Assembly (NCBI RefSeq): GCF_029892045.1
Contig: NZ_CP120368.1
Location: 742,001 to 806,000, forward strand
Source: Sinorhizobium numidicum
Lineage (GTDB): Bacteria; Pseudomonadota; Alphaproteobacteria; Rhizobiales; Rhizobiaceae
Direction: 5' to 3'
DNA: 64,000 nucleotides
Below are positions 9,514-20,034 of the stretch, one piece after another. The first letter of the stretch is position 1, and each line of letters begins with the position of its first letter. The position numbers and the translations under genes are program-made. The notes beneath the pieces were generated by a model. That model was not told the DNA's origin. It ran no database searches and worked only from the letters and a program-made list of their open reading frames with translations.

Positions 9514-11331
9514 TCATTTCGGCAGAACGGAGAGCGGAGAGATCACAGCGTTCGGCCAGGAGCCGCCGACGAAAAAGCGCAATGGCTCGCTCGCGGTTCC
9601 TGCGGTTTCCAGCGCTCCGGCGAGTGCCAGGCTGCCGTTGCGATAGGGAATGATCCCGGTCACCGACATTTTGCTGGAGGATCCGGCAAAATCCGCCCGG
9701 TCCAGCCGAGCCGTGCCGGCTTGGAAGCTTGCTTCGAACTCGGCAGTCTGGAAGTCGAAAGTGCCCTCACTTGCTTGCGACAGCGAGAAGAACTCGCCTT
9801 TCCGGACGAGATCGGTAAACGCGTTGACATCGAATCCGGCAAGGCTGCCATTTGTCAGCGAGTAAGTAAGACGGCCCGAAACATCCGCCAGGCTCGTCGC
9901 CCAGAAAGCATGGTCCGTCGCGATATCGATGTTGAGAATTCCCCTGCCGCCGGGGACCGGGCCCTTGAGACCGAAACCGTCGAGCACGGCGGCGAAATCG
10001 GCATCTTTCAGGCTCATCTGCAGCCTGCCGCCATGCTCGAGGCCTTTGTCCGAGAGAACGGCGCGGCCGCTGAGGCTGCCGTTCGCATAGGTGCTGTCGC
10101 CGATATCGAGCGACGCGCGGCTGCCGTCGATCATCACGCCGGCGGCAACGTCCGTCAGATGCAACGGGCCGACAAGCACCTCTTGAGACGAGAGGCGAAG
10201 ATCGGCGCGCCAGGCGCCGGCAAGGGCTTGCGCCATCCGCCAAACGCGATCGTCGCCGTCGGTCCGCTCCAGCGTCGGCGGGCGTAGGCCGTTGAGATCG
10301 ATGCGGTCGAAGGCGAGCGTCCCTTCGATGCGCGGCGTTTGACCGGCCGGAAGCGCAATATCCAGCACTCCGGTGGCGCCGGCGCCGCCCATCGCAAGCT
10401 GCAGTTCCTCGAGCTTGAGCGCCTTCTCAGCGGTGGTCACCTTGGCGTCGATGCTGAAGGCACCTGCTGGGAGCGTCGTTTCCGAGCCGCCGCGGTACCA
10501 TGCGACGAGCGTTGCAAGCGAGGGCGCGGACATCTGCAAATGGCCGGAGGCGAAGGGCTGCATCGAAAGATTGCCAGTACCTTCGAACGAAAAGGTCAGG
10601 AGACTAGAGGTCAGCGATGTTTTGAGCGGCGAGTTGCGCCTGGCAAAAAGAGCCAGCGGTTCCTCACACACGAATGCCCAGGCGATTTCTTCCCCGCCGA
10701 CGTTCGCCGACACCTGCGCACTCAACCGTCCTGCGAAGGAAGGCCACTTGACCGTGCCGGAAATACCGGGAATGTCGACGCTGTTATCACCGGCCATTCG
10801 ATCGATGACGCGAAGTCGGCCGTTCTCGATCGCGATGTCGCCGAATGGGCTATCCTCTTCCGGGATCGCCGTTTCCGGTGGAACGAGCCAGTGCGGCCTT
10901 TGCCAGTTGATCGTACCGTCGGCTGCCCGCTCGATCGTGATGACCGGATTGACGAAGCGAATGTCGTCGAGCGTATGTTCGCCGCGAAGAGCCGAAAGCA
11001 AGCTGAACGAGGCGGTGATGCGGCCAATGCTCGCAAGCTCACGCGAGTCTGGCCCTTGCGATTCGATGGTCGCGGAGGGGAGCGTCAGCATGGGCTCCGG
11101 CCAGAACCGGATTTCGGGCTCTCCGCTGATCCTGCTCTTGCCGCCCGACCAGGCGTCGAGCATCCGCTCCATCGTCGCGCGGGCGCCGGTCGTCGAAACG
11201 AGCAAGGGCAGCGCCACATTGTAGCCGATAGCGAGACCCACTCCGATCGCCGCCGACCAGACGAAGTAGCGGCGGCGCAGCCGCGACCGCAGGCTGGAAG
11301 CGCGCAATTTCTGCAGGATCTGTCTTGTCAT
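9514..11331 (-). CDS. AsmA-family protein
   Basis: A 605-residue protein with one N-terminal membrane segment (about residues 25-45, YFVWSAAIGVGLAIGYNVAL) and a long periplasmic part rich in beta strands, as in AsmA-type proteins of the RBG (bridge-like lipid transfer) group. Recurrent features include SISGEPEIRFWPEPMLTL-like text after the anchor, and IENGRLRVIDR and LDIDIATDHAFWATSL-like repeats. AsmA proteins affect outer-membrane lipid and protein assembly. Single gene, convergent with potI; a repeat copy lies immediately after its stop. The exact cargo is unknown. Confidence 0.8.
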   Translation of the reverse strand: MTRQILQKLRASSLRSRLRRRYFVWSAAIGVGLAIGYNVALPLLVSTTGARATMERMLDAWSGGKSRISGEPEIRFWPEPMLTLPSATIESQGPDSRELASIGRITASFSLLSALRGEHTLDDIRFVNPVITIERAADGTINWQRPHWLVPPETAIPEEDSPFGDIAIENGRLRVIDRMAGDNSVDIPGISGTVKWPSFAGRLSAQVSANVGGEEIAWAFVCEEPLALFARRNSPLKTSLTSSLLTFSFEGTGNLSMQPFASGHLQMSAPSLATLVAWYRGGSETTLPAGAFSIDAKVTTAEKALKLEELQLAMGGAGATGVLDIALPAGQTPRIEGTLAFDRIDLNGLRPPTLERTDGDDRVWRMAQALAGAWRADLRLSSQEVLVGPLHLTDVAAGVMIDGSRASLDIGDSTYANGSLSGRAVLSDKGLEHGGRLQMSLKDADFAAVLDGFGLKGPVPGGRGILNIDIATDHAFWATSLADVSGRLTYSLTNGSLAGFDVNAFTDLVRKGEFFSLSQASEGTFDFQTAEFEASFQAGTARLDRADFAGSSSKMSVTGIIPYRNGSLALAGALETAGTASEPLRFFVGGSWPNAVISPLSVLPK

Positions 11332-11504
11332 TTCGATCGGATTGCCGTCGCCTTGGATGAAGCTCGTCTGGATAGGCCTTCAGCTTGCATAAAGCAAATC
11401 CGGCTGACATGGAAATGTCGCCGTCGCAACGCCGGGGCCGTGCGCATGCTGTTTATTTTGCGTTGCAGCATGATATAGATCATGGGAGAGGAGTGGAGGA
11501 CAGC

Positions 11505-13457
<1,953 letters not shown>

Positions 13458-13478
13458 AAGAGGGAGACGCGAGAACTC

Positions 13479-13586
13479 CTACAGCGTCGTGCGTCTTTTC
13501 GGACGCACAAAGGTCGCTGTAGCACTTTGAATCGCTGCATGTTTTTTTCCTTAAATCGGCTTCGATTTAAGGAAACATGCAGTAGT
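13479..13586 (-). repeat. Two-hairpin palindromic intergenic repeat, copy 3
   Basis: One of the best preserved copies, in reverse orientation 20 bp after the acsA2 stop. Module B has CTACAGCG/CGCTGTAG outside and GTGCGTC/GACGCAC inside. Module A has CCTTAAATCGG/CGATTTAAGG flanked by GCTGCATG and CATGCAGTA. Both hairpins could fold in RNA, so the element may also act as the 3' end of the acsA2 message. Confidence 0.9.
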
Positions 13587-13898
13587 CCCTCCGATGTCCG
13601 CGAGCTCACGTTAACCCACTGGCGCCGCCGGAATTAACCAAGTCTGCCGACTTCCGGCACATCCCCTAAGATTGTCGGAGAAAAAAGTAAGGTCTTGTTT
13701 ACGTTTAGCGGCGCATGGTCAAGCCAACTTGAGGCCGACCGATCAAGGGCCGGTGCCGCAGCAGCGATGTTGCCGCAGACATGACGTCACCTTCTCGAGC
13801 ATTTGTTGGTTAGCATTCAATTCAAGGGTGGCCTCCCAGCCGCCCTCTTTTTTTGTCCATAACGGCCCAGGCAGTCCCCAGCCGCCCGGAAGATGGTT
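13587..13898. other. Intergenic region after acsA2, ending in a terminator; possible small RNA
   Basis: No credible protein frame in these 312 bp. A typical intrinsic terminator at 13825-13854 lies nearly 400 bp beyond the acsA2 stop and past repeat copy 3, so it probably serves an independent short transcript on the + strand that begins somewhere after 13600. No other terminator on this strand is visible here. Confidence 0.4.
13825..13854 (+). terminator. Intrinsic terminator (possible small-RNA 3' end)
   Basis: GGGTGGC and GCCGCCC pair with one G-T wobble around a 6-base loop (CTCCCA region), followed by TCTTTTTTT. The C-rich loop followed by a U-run resembles the 3' ends of rhizobial trans-acting small RNAs. 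Confidence 0.75.
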
Positions 13899-15617
13899 TT
13901 ACGATCGGCGTTCCATCGACCGCGATACCAGAATGACCGGAATCATCCCGGCGACAACGATGATCATCGCGGCGACCGATGCATCTTCCACCTTCGCGCG
14001 CGAGGCGTCCTCGTACACGAGCGTTGCGAGAGTATTGAAGTTGAAGGGGCGCAACATGATGGTCGCGGAAAGCTCCTTCATCGTCTCGATGAAGACGAGG
14101 AGCGCCGCCGTCAGCACCGCAGGCCGCATCATTGGTAGGAGCACCGTCCGCAATGTCTGGCCGCTCGTGCGGCCGAGCGCGCGCGCGGCCATATCGAGAT
14201 GCGGTGACAGCTTATGGAAGCCCGCCTCGAGCGTGCCCTCCGCCATGGTCAGGAAGCGAACGCTGCAGGCATAGACGATCGCAAAACCCGTTCCGCTCAT
14301 CAGCAGCCCGGTGGAAAACCCGAATGCGCCCCGCATTTGTGCGTCGATCGCATTGTCGAAAGCGGCGAGCGGAAAGAGTACGCCGATCGCCAGCACCGTG
14401 CCCGGCACCCCATAGCCAAAGGAGGCAAGCCGGCCGGCGACGTCAGTGATACGCGAACGGCCGGTTCGGGCGGCATAGGCGAGGACGAAGCCCAGGAGGA
14501 CGGTTACGAGCGCTGTCAGGCCGGAGACCAGAATGCTGTGCAACAGGGCGTTCAGGAGGCGCGGTGCCAGAAACTGGTCGAGGCGCTTCAGCGCGTAATT
14601 GCCGAGGATGAAGAAGGGGATGGCAAAGCCCGACAACATCGGCAGCAGGCAGGCAATGGTCGCGCCCCACTTCTTCCAGCCGGAGAGCTTCAGTCTCACG
14701 ACGTCGTGGACGGCGGCGGTTGTCTTCTGGCTTGAAAAGCGCTGCCTGCGCCGCGCCGCGCGCTCGATCATCATGAGGGCGATGACGAAGACCAGCATGA
14801 TGCAGGCGATCTGCGCCGCCCCGGCGAGACTGCCGCGGTTGAGCCAGGTATCGAAAATCGAGAAAGTCAGGGTCTGGACGCCGAGGAATTCGACGGCGCC
14901 GATGTCGTTCATGGTTTCCATGGCGACGAGCGTGAGGCCGATCATGATCGCCGGTCGCGCCATCGGGATCTGGATGCGAAAGAAAACCTTGAGCGGCCCC
15001 GCACCGAGCGTTCGCGCCACGTCTGCCGCCGCGCGCCCCTGCATCAGGAACATCGAACGACAGGCGAGATAGACATAGGGGTAGAGGACCGAACTCAGCA
15101 CGAGTACGGCGCCGCCGAGCGAACGCACGTCCGGGAACCAATAGTCGCGGCTTGTCTGAAATCCAAAGATCGCTCGAACAAGCCCTTGAACCGGACCGGT
15201 GAAGGTGAGCAGCTCGCCGAATGCATAGGCGGCGAGATAGGCGGGTATCGCAAGCGGCAGCACAAGCGCGGCGGAGAGGAAGCGGCGCAGCGGAAATTCG
15301 CAGCTCGCCACCAGCCAGGCGGTGAGAATACCGGTGAAGGCGGTCGCCGCTCCCGTCAACAGCACGAGCTGGATCGTTCGCCCGGTCGCTCGCGGGATCA
15401 CGTTCTCGATGAGATGCGGCCAGTCGGCGCTGCCGCCTGAAATCGCAAGCCAGGCGATCGCCACGATCGGCATCAGGACGATGGCCGAAGCAAGACCTGC
15501 CCAGGTCGCAAGCAGCGGGTGCGACAGGCCCGTCCCTGAACTCGCATATCGTCGGAGGCTTTTGGGCTTAGATTGCAATCGATCTGTTCCGAGGCGAAGC
15601 GGCCGCCCGTGCGGCAA
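13899..15617 (-). CDS. Ferric-iron-type ABC transporter permease (fused two-domain)
   Basis: A 572-residue membrane protein with about twelve hydrophobic segments arranged as two homologous permease halves, as in FbpB/SfuB/AfuB. Each half carries an EAA loop: DVARTLGAGPLKVFFRIQIP near residue 200 and MAARALGRTSGQTLRTVLLP near 500. These permeases import Fe3+ (or sometimes other substrates) with an FbpA-type binding protein and an FbpC ATPase. No ATPase is adjacent; a matching binding protein is 7 kb away (22647-23690). It lies 94 bp downstream of cbrA on the same strand. The N-terminal 30 residues are not hydrophobic and the start is uncertain. Confidence 0.85.
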   Translation of the reverse strand: MPHGRPLRLGTDRLQSKPKSLRRYASSGTGLSHPLLATWAGLASAIVLMPIVAIAWLAISGGSADWPHLIENVIPRATGRTIQLVLLTGAATAFTGILTAWLVASCEFPLRRFLSAALVLPLAIPAYLAAYAFGELLTFTGPVQGLVRAIFGFQTSRDYWFPDVRSLGGAVLVLSSVLYPYVYLACRSMFLMQGRAAADVARTLGAGPLKVFFRIQIPMARPAIMIGLTLVAMETMNDIGAVEFLGVQTLTFSIFDTWLNRGSLAGAAQIACIMLVFVIALMMIERAARRRQRFSSQKTTAAVHDVVRLKLSGWKKWGATIACLLPMLSGFAIPFFILGNYALKRLDQFLAPRLLNALLHSILVSGLTALVTVLLGFVLAYAARTGRSRITDVAGRLASFGYGVPGTVLAIGVLFPLAAFDNAIDAQMRGAFGFSTGLLMSGTGFAIVYACSVRFLTMAEGTLEAGFHKLSPHLDMAARALGRTSGQTLRTVLLPMMRPAVLTAALLVFIETMKELSATIMLRPFNFNTLATLVYEDASRAKVEDASVAAMIIVVAGMIPVILVSRSMERRS

Positions 15618-15711
15618 TCTTCATGCGTCCGGCAGGACGCAGGCGCTGTGTTCCCTGCCGAGCCAGCAAACTGGTTTCTGCAGGTCAACATTTCCTTTAC
15701 AGCATTCGTCC

Positions 15712-18700
15712 TTAATTCGCCAAGACGCGTTGTGACGGGAAGGATATTTCCACCAATGTGCCTTCGTTCTGCGCCGAGCTGATCGCGAACTGGGCACGGT
15801 TCGCCTCCGCCATCGCCTTCGTCAGCGGCAGGCCAAGGCCGGTGCCGTCGCTGCGCTTGCGCCCGCCGGTCGTCACCTGGCGGAAGGGCTTCATCGCCTG
15901 ATCCAGCTCGCTCCGAGTCATGCCGATCCCCGTGTCGCGTATCCGAAGGATGACGCCTCCATTGGCCTCGTAGGATGTCGACACGACGATCTGCCCGCCC
16001 GATGGCGTGAAGCGAATGGCGTTTGCCAGAATATTCAGCGCGATCTGCTTGATGGAGCGGCCATCGGCCACGACCTCCGGCACCGAAGCCGAAAGCGAGG
16101 TGCGGATAATCACGCGCTGGCTGTTGGCCTGCGGCTGCACCAGCGATACCGCCTCGGAGACCGCGTCGTTGAGATCCACGGCGCTGAAATCGAGATCCAT
16201 CTCGCCGGCCTCGATCTTCGAGATATCGAGCAGGTCATTGACGATATCGAGGACATGCCGGCCCGACCGGCCGATATCGCCCGCGTATTCAACGTAACGC
16301 GGGTGGCCGGCAGGGCCGAAATGTTCGCTCGCCATCATATCGGAAAAGCCGATGATGGCGTTCAGCGGCGTGCGGATCTCATGACTGACCCTTGCGAGGA
16401 ATTCCGTCTTGTGGGCGTTTGCCGTCTCGGCCGCCCTCTTGGCGTTGCGCAGTTCTTCCTCGGTCCGCTTCCACTGGGTGATGTCGCGTATCACAGCGCA
16501 ATAGCCGTTGGAGGACGAAAGCCGCCCGATCGTCATGAACAACGGGATGAAGCCGCCGCCCGCTTCGCGGCCGATCACTTCGCGACCGTCATTGAGGACG
16601 CTCGCGACGCCATGGCCTGAGAGCCCCTGGAGATAGTCGATTACCGCCTTCTGGCTCTCATGAGCGAAGAGCGCGCCAAAAGGCTTTCCGCGGATCTCGT
16701 CCTCATCATAGTTGAAGAGCGCGCTTGCCGACCGATTCATAGTACGCACATCGCCTTCCTGTCCCAGGATCACGACGCCGTCGGTGGCAGTTTCCAGGAT
16801 CGAGCGAAGCTCGTCGATTTCCATGCGAAGGCGGGTTTCTTCCTTTGCCGCGGCGTCTCCGTCCTCCGCCTCGTTTTCGGCGATGCTCCCGCTTACCGGG
16901 GCGAGCGCAAGCATGAGCGCGCTTTTGCCCTCCCAGCGGATCGAGTGCAGATGTGCACTGACCGATGTGAGTTGGCCGTTCTCGCGGATCAACGTCATCG
17001 TTCCGTCCGGCTGCTCCTCGCCGGCTTCGTCGCCGTGTGCGAAAAGGGCTTCGATACCACCTTCGCGTGCGAAGGCTTCGAGGTCTTGATAGCCCGTCAA
17101 CCGCAGGAATTCCGGATTGGCATGCAGCAGCTGGTCGCCATGGTGGACGAGCAGTCCCAAAGGCAGTCTGTCGAGAATCTCGCTGCTCATGCTGACAGCC
17201 GTGCGCGCGGCGGGGACGGCCTCGTCATCGGCTGCCGGCGTGGCATCGTCTTGCGCGACCGTCGTCTCGGGTTCGCCCGCTTGCGTGCCGTCCGCCGACG
17301 CTACTTCGGTGGGAGTTGCTTCCTGTGCCGGCGGCGCTGTGGTCACCGATTGGCCGCTGTCTTCACCCTCCGCGGGTGCCTCTGCCGCAGGGGTACCGAA
17401 ATGCTCGCCGAGCTGCCTCGCGATTTCGCGGAAGGCTGCCTGCTCGCCTCGCGTCAGCGACGCGGAAGGCCTGCGTTCGTGGAGTGCGATGACCTTGTCG
17501 GTTGACGGACGTTCCGGCGTATCGACAACGCGAAGTGCCGGCTGTTCGCCGCGGAAGGGATCTTTCGACGCGGCCGGCGCCGCCGGATCGCCGGACACCA
17601 TTTCCGGCGCTTGCGGCGTGTCGGAGGCAGCCGCATCCGAGTCGAGTTGCGTCGCCACCTCATCGTCGGCGCGCCCCGCGATCCTATCCTGCCCTTCCGT
17701 ATCCGATGGGATGCTGTCTTGCTGGGGAAGCGCGAGCCCGCCGAGAGCTAGCCCATTGGCCTTTTCGTCCACGATGGCGTCTGCGAGCCTGACGATGCCG
17801 AAGCCACGGAAGCCGTCGAACTCGCGCGACCGCGAATAGGTGGGAAGGGCGGCGAGATCGACCGGCACCTTGAGGCTGGTGCCTTCGACCGGCCAATAGA
17901 TCGTCTTGCCGGACCAAGTGTCGCGACGATGGAGGAGCTCGTTGATCTTGTTGTCGGGGTCGAGGTCATAGCGGGCGGCGAGGTCGGCAAAGGTCACCCC
18001 GATGACGTCGGCCGCTTTCGGGCCGACCGCGGACGCGAACTCCTCGGAGATTTCGCTGAAACATCCCTCCGCGTCGATCTTCCAGACGAAACGGACGGCA
18101 CGCCCGCCAGCCGCGAACGCAAAGTCCGAAGCTGTCCGGTCTGCCTCTGCCGTCGGATTGACCGGTTCGGATTCGGGAAGTTCCCCGCCTCGCGCCGGTT
18201 CCGTGGCCGCTTCGTCGCCAGCCTCCAGCGTCAGTTCGTCCTGCGTATTGGCGGAGCCACTCGGCGTTTCTGGCTCGCCCATCGAATCCGTATCTGCTGC
18301 CGAGGCGTCCGTCGAAATCTCCTGCGTCGGCGCCTCGGCGGGCTCTTCCGGCTCGGCAGGCGGGGAAGCATCGTCTGGCGTCTCCGCTTCTACGTTGTCG
18401 CTCGCCAAGGGCTCGTTCGTTGCAGTCGGCTCCTGGCCATCAGCTTCCTCGAGGAGAGCCTCCACCGCAAAGAGAAGGTGAAGTGCCGGATGGTCGGAAA
18501 TCTTGCCGATCGCAGCCGGAAGCTCGCCCTTCTCGGTCGCGACCGGACGCTTGATCAAGCGGTCCTCGTCGCGCGTTACGGCTGCGACAAGGCTCCGGCG
18601 AGTCTCTGCCGGAAGCCCCAGGCCGTCGAAGCCCGGCGACTGGGCAATGATCGCTCCGTCGCTGTCGAGCACGGCCATGTGCGTGCCAGGGCCGTCGAGG

Positions 18701-19116
18701 CCGGCGATCATTCGGGCGGCACGGTCTTCCGTCGAAAGCGCCTTGCCGTTATCCGGGACAGTGAAGAGAATGCCGTCTTCACCGGGCCGAATGCGGACCA
18801 TCTCCACGGTCGCATTGAGCGGGAGCCGCCGGAAACCGGCCGCTATGCGGATCAAGAGCTGCCGGCGATCGCCGACGGCCGTGAGCTGCGCCGCGGCCGC
18901 GCGCAACTGGCGAAGCGAAAGGTCGTTCGGGTTCAGCGCCGTATCGATGAAATCGTAGACAGAGGCCGCGCCGAACAGGTTCGCCCCCTGATCGTTGGCC
19001 CATAGCACGCGCGCGAGATCCTTCGAAAACAGGACGGATGCGTCCCCCCGGGCAAAATGCTCCCGGACCCGTGCATGCACGGCAATGTCGATGAATGGGT
19101 ACTGTCTCGCGGGCAT
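15712..19116 (-). CDS. cbrA: PAS-domain sensor histidine kinase, CbrA-like
   Basis: A 1134-residue cytoplasmic kinase. The C-terminal 223 residues hold the HisKA domain with SHEIRTPLNAIIGFSDMM (phospho-acceptor His near 912), an N box near NILANAIRFTP, and ATP-binding boxes RDTGIGM and GTGLGLPLTKAMAE. Two or more PAS regions precede it (about 640-760 and 790-890). The N-terminal third is separated by long Ala/Pro/Glu/Asp-rich low-complexity linkers (about 245-320 and 480-650). This layout and gene neighbourhood match S. meliloti CbrA, which controls cell cycle through DivK, motility and succinoglycan, according to published work I recall. No membrane segment is seen. Confidence 0.82.
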   Translation of the reverse strand: MPARQYPFIDIAVHARVREHFARGDASVLFSKDLARVLWANDQGANLFGAASVYDFIDTALNPNDLSLRQLRAAAAQLTAVGDRRQLLIRIAAGFRRLPLNATVEMVRIRPGEDGILFTVPDNGKALSTEDRAARMIAGLDGPGTHMAVLDSDGAIIAQSPGFDGLGLPAETRRSLVAAVTRDEDRLIKRPVATEKGELPAAIGKISDHPALHLLFAVEALLEEADGQEPTATNEPLASDNVEAETPDDASPPAEPEEPAEAPTQEISTDASAADTDSMGEPETPSGSANTQDELTLEAGDEAATEPARGGELPESEPVNPTAEADRTASDFAFAAGGRAVRFVWKIDAEGCFSEISEEFASAVGPKAADVIGVTFADLAARYDLDPDNKINELLHRRDTWSGKTIYWPVEGTSLKVPVDLAALPTYSRSREFDGFRGFGIVRLADAIVDEKANGLALGGLALPQQDSIPSDTEGQDRIAGRADDEVATQLDSDAAASDTPQAPEMVSGDPAAPAASKDPFRGEQPALRVVDTPERPSTDKVIALHERRPSASLTRGEQAAFREIARQLGEHFGTPAAEAPAEGEDSGQSVTTAPPAQEATPTEVASADGTQAGEPETTVAQDDATPAADDEAVPAARTAVSMSSEILDRLPLGLLVHHGDQLLHANPEFLRLTGYQDLEAFAREGGIEALFAHGDEAGEEQPDGTMTLIRENGQLTSVSAHLHSIRWEGKSALMLALAPVSGSIAENEAEDGDAAAKEETRLRMEIDELRSILETATDGVVILGQEGDVRTMNRSASALFNYDEDEIRGKPFGALFAHESQKAVIDYLQGLSGHGVASVLNDGREVIGREAGGGFIPLFMTIGRLSSSNGYCAVIRDITQWKRTEEELRNAKRAAETANAHKTEFLARVSHEIRTPLNAIIGFSDMMASEHFGPAGHPRYVEYAGDIGRSGRHVLDIVNDLLDISKIEAGEMDLDFSAVDLNDAVSEAVSLVQPQANSQRVIIRTSLSASVPEVVADGRSIKQIALNILANAIRFTPSGGQIVVSTSYEANGGVILRIRDTGIGMTRSELDQAMKPFRQVTTGGRKRSDGTGLGLPLTKAMAEANRAQFAISSAQNEGTLVEISFPSQRVLAN

Positions 19117-19240
19117 GGGCAGGCCTATTGACGGATCGCTTGCGCGTTAACACTATATTAATACCCGGCCCACCTGCGAGGGTCCAGCAATGGCTCCCGG
19201 TCGGCAACGGCTTTCGACGCGCAAGGTTAATGGCAGGGAT

Positions 19241-19275
19241 TTGTGCGTTGCACAATTATGTTGCATTGCACAATG
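19241..19275 (+). promoter_or_regulatory. TGC-N3-GCA palindromes upstream of the phasin gene
   Basis: A perfect palindrome TTGTGCGTTGCACAA (19241-19255) is followed by TTGCATTGCACAAT (19261-19274), which repeats the TTGCACAAT half. They lie 70-105 bp before the phasin start. TGC-N3-GCA sites are the type bound by PhaR/AniA, the PHB-responsive repressor of phasin genes. That this protein binds here is inference. Confidence 0.5.
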
Positions 19276-19344
19276 AAATCGATTATAGAATGCGCAGCAA
19301 GCAACCGGCGCCTCTGAAGAGGGCCACACCAAGGAGCGCATACC

Positions 19345-19794
19345 ATGGCTACCAAGAAGACCGACGACGCATTTTCGCTTTCCTCTTTCGACCCGGCCAA
19401 GTTTGCCGACAGCTTCCGCGATTTCGCCGAAAAGGGCGCTGCGCAGTCGAAGGAAGCTTATGCCAAGATGAAGACGGCCGCCGAAGAGGCGACGAAGACG
19501 GTGGAAGCCACCGTTGAGAACGCTCAAGCCGGCACCGTCGAGCTCGGCCTCAAGGCCATCGATGCGCTGCGCACCAACGCCGAAAATTCGCTGTCGCATA
19601 TGGAAGCGCTGCTCGGCGTCAAGTCGCTTTCGGAACTCGTCGAACTGCAGACCGCTTTTATCCGCAAGCAGGCTGAACTCGCCGTCGAACAGGCCAAATC
19701 GATGCAGGAAGCTACGAAGAAGGTCGCCGAAAACGTTGCCAAGCCGGGCAAGGATGCCGCGGAAAAGGCAATGTCCAGCCTGAAGAAGAGCTGA
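19345..19794 (+). CDS. phaP: Phasin (polyhydroxybutyrate granule-associated protein)
   Basis: A 149-residue amphipathic helical protein with the Phasin_2 look: a short N-terminal FDPAKFADSFRDFAEKGAAQSKEAYAKM region followed by coiled helices rich in Ala, Glu and Lys, ELVELQTAFIRKQAELAVEQ at about 95-115, and a Lys/Ala-rich tail. It coats PHB granules. Start supported by AAGGAGCG about 7 bases before ATG. A strong terminator follows. PhaR-like palindromes are in the promoter. In S. meliloti I recall this position being phaP1. Functionally linked to acsA2 in the PHB cycle. Confidence 0.92.
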   Translation: MATKKTDDAFSLSSFDPAKFADSFRDFAEKGAAQSKEAYAKMKTAAEEATKTVEATVENAQAGTVELGLKAIDALRTNAENSLSHMEALLGVKSLSELVELQTAFIRKQAELAVEQAKSMQEATKKVAENVAKPGKDAAEKAMSSLKKS

Positions 19795-19828
19795 TCGGCA
19801 AGACTGCCATCTTCAATCTGATCGCAGG

Positions 19829-19857
19829 GACCGGATGGCTTGCCATCCGGTCTTTTT
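19829..19857 (+). terminator. Intrinsic terminator of the phasin gene
   Basis: GACCGGATGG and CCATCCGGTC form a perfect 10-bp stem with loop CTTG, followed by TTTTT. It starts 35 bases after the phasin stop. Confidence 0.92.
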
Positions 19858-19936
19858 GCTTGATAATCTTAAGTTAAGGCTTGCAAATCATCGGCACTGC
19901 CCGTATGTGAGCCGCCAAGCGACGTGGTCGCGGCGT

Positions 19937-20013
19937 GCGGTTGTAGCTCAGTTGGTTAGAGCGCAGGTTTGTGGCACCTGAGGTCGGTGGTTCGAGACCA
20001 CCCAACCGTACCA
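19937..20013 (+). tRNA. tRNA-His (anticodon GTG)
   Basis: A 77-nt cloverleaf with encoded CCA. The D stem begins AGCTC, the anticodon loop is TTGTGGC with GTG, and the T arm is GGTGG-TTCGAGA-CCACC. The acceptor stem is GCGGTTG paired with CAACCGT, giving a G1-T72 wobble, discriminator A73, and no base able to act as G-1 opposite C73. This deviation is known for alphaproteobacterial tRNA-His, which lacks the otherwise universal extra G-1. Confidence 0.96.
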
Positions 20014-20034
20014 TTTCTCTTTTTCATGCCCAGT

